Of a stretch of DNA of 64,000 nt, positions 27,921 to 35,106 are shown piece after piece. Position 1 is the first letter of the stretch. Each line of letters starts with the position of its first letter. This DNA comes from RH-AL1 sp965198715 (lineage in GTDB: Bacteria; Pseudomonadota; Alphaproteobacteria; Rhizobiales; Beijerinckiaceae): NCBI GenBank assembly GCA_965198715.1, contig CBDAPV010000001.1, forward strand, positions 1-64,000, written 5' to 3'. The notes under the pieces are model-generated. The model had not been told where the DNA came from. It did no database searches and saw only the letters and a list, made by a program, of their open reading frames with translations. A program made the translations under genes and the position numbers.

Positions 27921-29468
27921 ATGGCGGACGATGACGAGGGCGCGAAGCCCGCAACCCCCCTGCCCGTTCAGCATCGGGCCGCGGCCGAGGCCGTTAAGCC
28001 GGGCGCAGAAGATGCTCCGCAGACGGAGTGGACGGCGAGCGATCGTCGCGGACCGCTGGGCTCGGCGGGTGCCGAGGACGTCGAGCGCGTTGTGCCGGCC
28101 CACGAGACGGATTTCGAAGGCGGCCTTGATCGATCCGAGCCGGAGACGACCATTCGTCCGGCGGACCAGCACGTCGGCGAAGCCATCGCGCCGGCTCCTC
28201 CGGCTCGCGCCTCGGCGGAGGACGTGGCGGCGCCGCGACCGTCCGCCGTGGCTCCCGAGCGCAAGCGCTCGCTGGTCCCGGTGGCTGCGGGTCTCGTAGT
28301 CGGCGCACTGATCGGCGCCGGGAGTGCCTGGCTGGTCTACTCGCAGGCCGGCGGCGCTGCCGGCGATCAGCAACAGCTCGCCGCCCTCTCGTCGCGGGTC
28401 GATGCGCTCGACAAGCGGCCCGATCCGCAGCCTGAGTTGACCAAGCTGCAGTCCGGCCTCACCGACCTCCAAGGTAAGCTTGCCGTGTTGGCGAGGCGAT
28501 CGCCTGAACCCGCGACGAGCGAGGGGTCCAAGCCGACCGCAACGCCCTCGCAGGCACAGGCGGCCGCCAAGGCGCCGGAGCCCGCAGCTCCGACCTCGTC
28601 ACCTGCTGCCGCTCCGCCGGCTGACGCGGATCTCGCCGGCAAGGTCTCCGCGCTCCAGGCGGCGCTCGACGAAATGCGGACGCGCACCAGCTCACTCCAA
28701 GCCGAGGATGCCAAGCAGGACGGCTCGGCCGCCAAGGTTGCCTCGCTGCAGACCGGCGTCGCGGATGCCCAGAAGCAGGCGGCGGGCGCGCAGACCGCGC
28801 TCGCATCCATGAAGAGCGAGCAGAAAGAGCTCGGCGACAAGATCGCGGGGCTGACCATCGCGGTCGCCGGCGCCCTTAAGAAGGCCGAAAGCGCGCAGAC
28901 GGACTCCGAAACCCTGCAGACGCGGCAGAAAATACTCGAGGGCAAGCTCGGTAGCCCTGCACTGGCGGTCGTGGCCGACAGCCTCGTCCAGCAGATCGGT
29001 GCCGGCCAGCCGTTCGCCCGGCAGGTCGACGCGCTCGCCGCGCTTAACGCCGATCCGGTGAAGGTCGCGGTGCTGCGCGAGAACGCCGCCCGCGGCGTGC
29101 CCTCGGCCCAGTCGCTGCTGGCGCAATGGAAGCCGTTGTCCGACCCCGTGATCGCCAGCGGCAACAAGGCACCGGCGAACGCCAATCTCGGCCAGAGGCT
29201 CGAGCATGGCCTGTTCGGCCTCGTGAGCGTGCACCGCGCCGACGGCACCGTCGGAAACGACCTGGCCTCGCGAGTCAACCTGATCGAGGCCGACCTCGGC
29301 CACGGCGACGTGCCCGCCGCCTATTTGGCGTGGCAGGGGCTGCCTGCCGATGCCAAGACGAGGTCCGACAGCTGGGGCGCGCTGGCCAAGACCAGTGTCG
29401 AGGCCCTTGCGGCGGCGCGCGATCTCCAGCATTCGGCGATCGACGCGCTCGGCGCCAAGAAATCGTGA
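27921..29468 (+). CDS. Mitofilin/Mic60-like inner-membrane protein (COG4223)
   Basis: A 515-residue protein with an acidic, disordered N-terminal part, one transmembrane segment (LVPVAAGLVVGALIGAGSAWLVY, about residues 118-140), a long coiled-coil region in the periplasm, and a helical C-terminal domain (from about SPALAVVADSLVQQIGAG) typical of alphaproteobacterial mitofilin homologues. These proteins shape inner-membrane folds and contact the outer membrane through BamA-type partners. The ATG at 27921 with GGAG upstream is chosen over a GTG at 27909. It immediately precedes the hemY-like gene, the usual alphaproteobacterial order, but hemC and hemD are not upstream. Confidence 0.85.
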   Translation: MADDDEGAKPATPLPVQHRAAAEAVKPGAEDAPQTEWTASDRRGPLGSAGAEDVERVVPAHETDFEGGLDRSEPETTIRPADQHVGEAIAPAPPARASAEDVAAPRPSAVAPERKRSLVPVAAGLVVGALIGAGSAWLVYSQAGGAAGDQQQLAALSSRVDALDKRPDPQPELTKLQSGLTDLQGKLAVLARRSPEPATSEGSKPTATPSQAQAAAKAPEPAAPTSSPAAAPPADADLAGKVSALQAALDEMRTRTSSLQAEDAKQDGSAAKVASLQTGVADAQKQAAGAQTALASMKSEQKELGDKIAGLTIAVAGALKKAESAQTDSETLQTRQKILEGKLGSPALAVVADSLVQQIGAGQPFARQVDALAALNADPVKVAVLRENAARGVPSAQSLLAQWKPLSDPVIASGNKAPANANLGQRLEHGLFGLVSVHRADGTVGNDLASRVNLIEADLGHGDVPAAYLAWQGLPADAKTRSDSWGALAKTSVEALAAARDLQHSAIDALGAKKS

Positions 29469-29505
29469 TGTCGCCATCGCGCCACGGCGCCTGCAAGGTT
29501 CATTG

Positions 29506-31218
29506 ATGATCCGTCTTCTCCTCTTCTTCGTGCTGCTCGCGCTCGTCGCCTGGGGCGGCGTCTACCTCGTCGGCCATCCCGGCCACATCACGTTGAATTG
29601 GTTCGGCTATCAGGTCGAAACGTCGGCGGCGCTCCTGGTGATCGCCATAGCTTTGGCCGCCGTTATCGCTTGGATCATCCTTCGCACAATTGTCGGCCTG
29701 CCGAGTTTCGTCGCCTATGCCGCGCGTCGTCGACGCCGCGAGAAAGGCTACGACGCCCTGTCACGCGGGCTGGTCGCGGTGAACGCGGGCGATGCCCGCG
29801 CGGCGGGACGCGCCAGCGCGCAGGCTAGTCGGCAGCTCAAGGACGATCCTCTAGCGCTCATGCTGCGGGCGCAGTCGGCGCAGCTCACCGGCGATGCGCG
29901 CGGGGCCATACAGGCCTATCAGGAGCTGGCGCAGCGCGAGGAGACGCGCGTGCTCGGCCTGCGCGGCCTGCACATCGAGGCGAGCCGGCGCGGAGACGAC
30001 GAGGCCGCCCATCATTTCGCCGCCGCCGCGCACAAGGCGCAGCCGCTCCCTTGGACGGCCCAGGCGCAGCTCGACCATCACGCCACAGCTGGCGAATGGG
30101 GGGAAGCGCTGCGCACCGTCGAGTCGGCGGTGGTCGCCCGGCAGGTTGACCGCGAGACCGGCGACCGCCAGCGGGCGGTCCTCGAGACCGCGATCGGTTA
30201 CGACAAGGAGTTGAGCGAGCCCGACGCGGCGTTGGCGCTCGCCCGCGCGGCGATGAAACGTGCGCCCGACTTGGTGCCGCCGGTCGTACTGGCGGCGCGG
30301 CTGCTGAGCCGCCGCGGCGATATCCGCAAGGCTGCCAAAGTGGTGGAGGCAGCGTGGCCGCGCTGCCCGCATCCCGACATCGCCGAGGCCTACATGAACG
30401 TACGCCCGGGTGACAGCACGACCGATCGGCTGAGCCGGGCGCGGACGCTGATGGGTCTGTCGGCCTACGAGCCCATCGGTCGGCTCACCGTCGCCCGCGC
30501 CGCGCTCGCCAACACCGACTATGCGGCAGCCCGTGCGGCCATGGAGCCGCTGGTGGTCGAGGGCAAGCGCCCGACCGTCAAAATGTGCTTGCTTATGGCG
30601 GAGCTCGAGGAAGCCGAGCATGGCGACAACGGACTGTGGCGCGAGTGGCTAGCGCGAGCCTCCCGCGCGGCGCTCGACCCGGCCTGGATGGCCGATGGCA
30701 TCGTCTACGACGAATGGGCGCCCGCTTCTCCAACGACGGGCCGGCTCGACGCCTTCCGTTGGCAGGTGCCGGCCGAGCGGCCCGGCATGGTGATGGACGC
30801 GCTGCCACCCCGCCGCGAGCCGTCGCTGCCACCGCGCCGCGATCCTTCGCTTCCGGCGGCGGCGCCGCAGGCGGCATTGCCTCCTTTGCGCGAGGCCAGC
30901 TTGCCCGCGCCCGAGCCAGTGGCGCCCGATCCGCTTCCCGCGGCGGCTGTGACGCGCGAGGCCGATCCGGTTCCGCCCGCCGCGCCCGCCCCAGTGGTTG
31001 GCGCACCCTCGTCACGAGTTGCCGAGCCACTGCTCTCTCTCGAGCCGGCGCCCGCTTCTGCCGAGCCGACGGTCGACGACAAGGACAACAAAGCGGCAGC
31101 GATCCTGGCGCTGCCGTCGGTGCCGCCCCACGATGAGCTGTCGCCCGCTCCTCAGCCGGAGCCAGCCTCTGTGCCAGATAACAAAAAGCGCGCGCGCTCC
31201 ATCTACAGTTCAGGCTGA
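29506..31218 (+). CDS. HemY-like membrane TPR protein
   Basis: A 570-residue protein with two N-terminal transmembrane segments (LLLFFVLLALVAWGGVYLVG and AALLVIAIALAAVIAWIIL), the HemY N-terminal domain LPSFVAYAARRRRREKGYDAL, and tetratricopeptide-like helices to about residue 420. The last 140 residues are a proline/alanine-rich tail with P-R-R-E/D-P-S-L-P repeats, ending in RARSIYSSG. HemY-type proteins lie in heme-biosynthesis clusters; their exact role is not settled and they differ from the protoporphyrinogen oxidase also called HemY. The ATG at 29506 has AAGG upstream and lies 37 bp after the mic60-like stop. Confidence 0.85.
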   Translation: MIRLLLFFVLLALVAWGGVYLVGHPGHITLNWFGYQVETSAALLVIAIALAAVIAWIILRTIVGLPSFVAYAARRRRREKGYDALSRGLVAVNAGDARAAGRASAQASRQLKDDPLALMLRAQSAQLTGDARGAIQAYQELAQREETRVLGLRGLHIEASRRGDDEAAHHFAAAAHKAQPLPWTAQAQLDHHATAGEWGEALRTVESAVVARQVDRETGDRQRAVLETAIGYDKELSEPDAALALARAAMKRAPDLVPPVVLAARLLSRRGDIRKAAKVVEAAWPRCPHPDIAEAYMNVRPGDSTTDRLSRARTLMGLSAYEPIGRLTVARAALANTDYAAARAAMEPLVVEGKRPTVKMCLLMAELEEAEHGDNGLWREWLARASRAALDPAWMADGIVYDEWAPASPTTGRLDAFRWQVPAERPGMVMDALPPRREPSLPPRRDPSLPAAAPQAALPPLREASLPAPEPVAPDPLPAAAVTREADPVPPAAPAPVVGAPSSRVAEPLLSLEPAPASAEPTVDDKDNKAAAILALPSVPPHDELSPAPQPEPASVPDNKKRARSIYSSG

Positions 31219-31271
31219 CCGCAGCAGGTTGCCAACGCACCGGCGCGTCGGCTAAGAACGACAGACTAAAC

Positions 31272-31347
31272 GCCGCAATAGCTCAGTCGGTAGAGCACCT
31301 CATTCGTAATGAGGGGGTCGGGGGTTCGAATCCCTCTTGCGGCACCA
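31272..31347 (+). tRNA. tRNA-Thr (anticodon CGT)
   Basis: A complete cloverleaf. The acceptor arms GCCGCAA and TTGCGGC pair fully; the D-arm is GCTC/GAGC; the anticodon stem CCTCA/TGAGG carries the loop TTCGTAA with anticodon CGT, which reads ACG; the T-arm is GGGGG-TTCGAAT-CCCTC. The CCA end is encoded. Length 76. Confidence 0.96.
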
Positions 31348-31543
31348 ACCGTTTATCGCGAGCGATCGTTAGAGCCTCTCGTTCCGACGGCGCTCACCTC
31401 TGTTACTCTTAAGTGGCCATGAAGAACGGCCAGCTGCCCGCCCGCTTCGACTCGCCGCCGCTCTCACAGACCGATCCAGTGGCTCGCCCCCTCGACCTTG
31501 GCCGAGCCACGGCGTATGTCGGCCTCGCACCAGGTACGAGGTC

Positions 31544-32671
31544 ATGACCGCCAGCCCCGACACGCCCGTCCGTCCCCGACCGCACGCCGGCATCCTCGCC
31601 GCCGACCCCTACGTGCCCGGCAAGAGCAAGGCGCCGGGCGTAGCCGGTCCGATCTACAAGCTTTCCTCCAACGAGACGCCCCTGGGCGCCTCGCCGCGCG
31701 CCATCGCGGCGTTCCGCTCGGCCGCCGAGGCACTGCCGGCCTATCCCGACGGCACGGCGACGTCATTGCGCGAGGCTCTCGGTCGCCGCCACGGGCTTGA
31801 CCCGGCGCGCATCGTCTGCGGCGCCGGTTCGGACGAGCTCCTCTACATGCTCGCCAACATTTATTGCGGCCCCGGCGACGAGGGCATCTACACCGAGCAC
31901 GGCTTCCTGCTCTACCGCACTGCGCTGCTCGCCGCCGAGGCGGTGCCGGTGATCGTGCCCGAACGCGACGTCACCGTCGACGTCGATGCCATTCTCGCCG
32001 CCGTGACCGCGCGCACCAAGATCGTCTACATCGCCAACCCCAACAACCCGACCGGCACCTATGTCGGCCGCGAGGCGGTGCGCCGGCTCGCCGACGGGCT
32101 ACCGCCGCACGTGTTGCTGGTGCTCGACGCCGCCTACGCCGAATACGCCGGCGATGCCGACTACGACGACGGCTTCTCCTTCATCCTTGAGCGCGAGAAC
32201 GTCGTCGCCACCCGCACCTTCTCGAAGATCTACGGCCTGGCGAGCCTTCGCCTCGGATGGTGCTACGCGCCGGCCGCGATCATCGAGGCGATCAACCGGG
32301 TGCGCAGTCCTTTCAACGTCAACGATCCGGCGATGCGCGCCGGCATCGCCGCAGTGGAGGACCAGCCGCACATCGACGCCGCGATCGCGCACAATGCGCA
32401 TTGGCGCGAGGTGCTGACCCGCGAGATCCGCGCGCTCGGCTTCCCGGTGACGGAGAGCGCGGCGAATTTCGTGCTGATCCATTTGGCGTCGCCGGCGGAG
32501 GCCAAGGCCGCCGACGCCTTCCTCACCGCGCGCGGCCTGATCCTGCGCATGGTAGGTGCCTACAAGCTGCCGTCCTGCCTGCGGCTCTCGGTGGGCGAAG
32601 AGGTGGCGTGCCGGCTGGTGATCAACACTTTCAGCGAGTTCGCGAAGACGCGGGAATCCTCCCCTGCGTAG
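31544..32671 (+). CDS. hisC: Histidinol-phosphate aminotransferase
   Basis: A 375-residue class-I/II PLP aminotransferase. Landmarks are IYKLSSNETPLGASP at the N-terminus, the VYIANPNNPTGTY motif, VLDAAYAEYA with the PLP-contact Asp/Tyr, and TFSKIYGLASLRLGWC, whose lysine forms the Schiff base; LRLSVG near the C-terminus binds phosphate. It lies 29 bp upstream of a prephenate dehydrogenase gene, a common alphaproteobacterial pairing in which the HisC-type enzyme may also serve tyrosine and phenylalanine synthesis. Dual use is inference from context. Confidence 0.93.
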   Translation: MTASPDTPVRPRPHAGILAADPYVPGKSKAPGVAGPIYKLSSNETPLGASPRAIAAFRSAAEALPAYPDGTATSLREALGRRHGLDPARIVCGAGSDELLYMLANIYCGPGDEGIYTEHGFLLYRTALLAAEAVPVIVPERDVTVDVDAILAAVTARTKIVYIANPNNPTGTYVGREAVRRLADGLPPHVLLVLDAAYAEYAGDADYDDGFSFILERENVVATRTFSKIYGLASLRLGWCYAPAAIIEAINRVRSPFNVNDPAMRAGIAAVEDQPHIDAAIAHNAHWREVLTREIRALGFPVTESAANFVLIHLASPAEAKAADAFLTARGLILRMVGAYKLPSCLRLSVGEEVACRLVINTFSEFAKTRESSPA

Positions 32672-32700
32672 CGCGGCGGGGCGGGGGAGGATTGCCGCCC

Positions 32701-33654
32701 ATGCCTGACACTCTTGGCGCCGTGCTGCCGGCGCCGCTCTTCCCCAGGATCGCGATCATCGGACTCGGCCTTATCGGCGCCTCGCTGTGCCGCGCGACGA
32801 TGCAGAGGCGCATCGCCGCTGCCGTGGTGGGCTTCGACGCCGATCCCGCGGTCCGCTCGCGGGCCAAGACGATCGATCTCGCCGACACTATCGCCGACAC
32901 GGTGGAGCAGGCGGTCGAGGGCGCCGGGCTCATCGTGCTGTGCACCCCCGTCGGCGCGATGGGCGCGGTCGCCGCCGCCATGGCCTTGCACCTGGCGCAG
33001 GGCGCCATCGTCTCCGACGTCGGCTCCACCAAGGTCTCGGTGATCGAGGCGGTGCGCCCGCACCTGCCGGCGCACGCCCATCTCGTACCGGCGCATCCCG
33101 TGGCCGGCACCGAGTATTCCGGGCCGGACGCCGGCTTTGCCACGCTGTTCCTCAATCGCTGGGCGATCCTGACGCCGCCCGAGGACACCGCGCCCGAGGC
33201 GTTGGCTCGCGCGACGGCCTTTTGGGAGGCGGTGGGCGCCAACGTCGAGGTGATGAGCGCCGCCCACCACGACATCGTGCTGGCGATCACCAGCCACGTG
33301 CCGCACCTCATCGCCTACAACATCGTGCGCACCGCCTCCGACCTCGAGCGCGTCACCGAGGCCGAGGTAATGAAGTTCTCAGCCGGCGGCTTCCGCGATT
33401 TTACCCGCATTGCCTCGTCCGATCCGACGATGTGGCGCGACGTGTTCCTCAACAACCGCGACGCGGTGCTTGAGGTGCTGGGCCGCTTCAACGAGGACTT
33501 GGCGTCGCTGGCTCGCATGGTGCGCGACGGCAACGGCGACGGTCTGTTCGATCTTTTCACCCGCACCCGCGCGATCCGCCGCGGCATCATCGCCCAGGGC
33601 CAGGAGACCGCCGCCGCCGACTTCGGCCGCCGGGTTTCGGAGAAACGCGAGTAA
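32701..33654 (+). CDS. Prephenate/arogenate dehydrogenase family protein
   Basis: A 317-residue NAD(P)-dependent dehydrogenase of the TyrA/TyrC family for tyrosine synthesis. The nucleotide motif is IAIIGLGLIGASLCRA; SDVGSTKVSV, PAHPVAGTEYSGP (catalytic His) and ITSHVPHLIAYN are conserved family segments, followed by the all-helical dimerisation domain with KFSAGGFRDFTRIASSDP. No chorismate mutase or ACT domain is fused. It is cotranscribed with hisC. The stop lies 6 bp from the stop of the convergent SDR gene. Confidence 0.92.
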   Translation: MPDTLGAVLPAPLFPRIAIIGLGLIGASLCRATMQRRIAAAVVGFDADPAVRSRAKTIDLADTIADTVEQAVEGAGLIVLCTPVGAMGAVAAAMALHLAQGAIVSDVGSTKVSVIEAVRPHLPAHAHLVPAHPVAGTEYSGPDAGFATLFLNRWAILTPPEDTAPEALARATAFWEAVGANVEVMSAAHHDIVLAITSHVPHLIAYNIVRTASDLERVTEAEVMKFSAGGFRDFTRIASSDPTMWRDVFLNNRDAVLEVLGRFNEDLASLARMVRDGNGDGLFDLFTRTRAIRRGIIAQGQETAAADFGRRVSEKRE

Positions 33655-33660
33655 CGCCGG

Positions 33661-34440
33661 CTACCGCCGACCGCTCTGGAAACGGTGGATGAAGGGCAGC
33701 AGCACGGCGTCCGGCACGAAGGGCAGGACCATTGCACCGAGCTTGTTGCCGAGCCCGGGAACGACGACCCGGCGCCCGGCCATCAGAGCCTTGTAGCCCG
33801 CTACCGCAACGGACATGGCGCTGGCGCCCGACACCCTCGACAGGCCAGCCGCCTTGGCCATGCCGGCGCGCGCCTGGAACTCGGTGCGGGTCATGCCCGG
33901 GTTGAGCAGGGTCACGCTCACGCCGGAGCCCTTCAGCTCCTGAGACAGGGCGCGCGAGAAGGCGCTGACGAAATGCTTGCTGGCGTAATAGACCGCCATG
34001 CCCGGCCCCGGCATGTAGCTCGCCACCGAGGCGACGTTGAGGATCCTGCCGCGCGCCGCCTTGAGGTCGGGCAGGAAGCGCAGCGTCAGGTCGAGCAGGG
34101 CGCGCACGTTGACGTCGACGATGCCGAGCTGCTCGCGCACGTCCGTCCCCGCCACCGGCCCGAGCACCCCGTAGCCGGCGTTGTTGACCAGGAAGGTCAC
34201 GCGGGCGTCCGCCGCTGCCAGCGCGTCGGCGATGTCGTCGGCGGCGTGCGGCGCAGCGAGGTCGCAGGGGATCACGATGGGGCGCGGGCGGCCGGCGGCA
34301 ACGAGCTCGCTCGCCAGCGCCTGCAGCTTGTCGACGGAGCGCGCGGTCAGCGCGAGGTCGTGGCCGTGCCTGGCGAACACCCGCGCGAGATCGGCACCGA
34401 TACCGGTGGAGGCACCGGTGATGAGGGCGACGGCGCGCAT
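33661..34440 (-). CDS. SDR-family oxidoreductase
   Basis: A 259-residue short-chain dehydrogenase of the YqjQ/DltE-like group. Motifs are TGASTGIG (cofactor), FLVNNAGYGV, NVASVASYMPG with the catalytic serine, and YYASKHFVSAFSRAL with Tyr-Lys. The C-terminal hydrophobic stretch (GNKLGAMVLPFVPDAVLLPF) could associate with the membrane. Substrate unknown. It converges on the prephenate dehydrogenase gene with almost no gap. Confidence 0.9.
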   Translation of the reverse strand: MRAVALITGASTGIGADLARVFARHGHDLALTARSVDKLQALASELVAAGRPRPIVIPCDLAAPHAADDIADALAAADARVTFLVNNAGYGVLGPVAGTDVREQLGIVDVNVRALLDLTLRFLPDLKAARGRILNVASVASYMPGPGMAVYYASKHFVSAFSRALSQELKGSGVSVTLLNPGMTRTEFQARAGMAKAAGLSRVSGASAMSVAVAGYKALMAGRRVVVPGLGNKLGAMVLPFVPDAVLLPFIHRFQSGRR

Positions 34441-35106
34441 GGCGATAATCCTTCCGCGCGATGTCGCGCCACTGCAGCGCGCTTAGCCGCGGCGTGGCGC
34501 ACGGGCAAGGCCGGCGTCGCCCCGCGTCGTGGTGTCAGAATGAGGCCACGCCTCACATTGCTCGAAGACCCAAGTGATCGACGAAGTGATCGAAGTCGCG
34601 GTTCATTGTGCAGCAGGGCATGCCCATGCGCGATGCAGAAGGTGACAATGATAAAAGCGAGTAGCGGCTCTGAAAATGCCAATTTTTATCTTCGAAGCGC
34701 TCTTCAATATATTCATATCTGCTGTATTGTATACAGATCATGGGCGCGAACCTGGTCCAGCGATCATAAACTACAAACTTCTCAAGGCCGCCGTGTTGAA
34801 CATTGCCGAAACCTTCGAGGTTGAACGCGCTTTCGCTTACCCAGTCGATATCTTCGATCTCCGGACCCCTTCACCCAACATCCATGCGGCATTTCCAATC
34901 TCGTGGATGTCCTACGTCGCGCCTCGCCTCGCGCATCTCGTGACCCACCGACGATTGCCATTGTCGAGCATCGGCCGAACGACGGCCTGCTAATGGCCGC
35001 ACAGACGACGTCTTCGATGTCAGGAAGCACCTCATGTCCGTCGCCCACGACATCGCCGCCGGGGCGAAAGCCTTGGACGGGCGACTGTGGGAACCCGAAT
35101 AACGCC
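34441..35106. other. 666-bp region of gene relics between an SDR gene and gyrA
   Basis: No intact gene is convincing. The minus strand carries the frameshifted VapC-like C-terminus at 34553-34682. Upstream of it lies a frame without a start codon, containing NLEGFGNVQHGGLEKFVVYD and TRFAPMICIQYSRYEYIEE. The region around 34670-34800 is markedly A/T-rich compared with its flanks. A short rightward peptide frame ending at 35102 (from about 35035, MSVAHDIAAGAKALDGRLWE) also looks protein-like. It reads as a graveyard of an accessory insertion. Confidence 0.5.
34553..34682 (-). pseudogene. Relic of a VapC-type PIN-domain toxin, C-terminal part
   Basis: Two adjacent frames together give the typical end of a VapC toxin: FIIVTFCIAHGHALLHN in one frame, then NRDFDHFVDHLGLRAM and a stop in the next. 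The LLHN/NRDFD acidic motif and the GLR terminus are characteristic of PIN-domain VapC proteins. A single-base shift near 34607 separates the halves and the N-terminal PIN core is missing. No intact VapB antitoxin is visible. Likely a dead toxin-antitoxin remnant. Confidence 0.5.

Noticed and set aside
34676..34993. A 105-codon rightward frame beginning MPIFIFEALFNIF
   Set aside because: It runs antisense to the relic frame in the AT-rich patch and has no ribosome-binding site or recognisable family; the hydrophobic start comes from AT-rich DNA.
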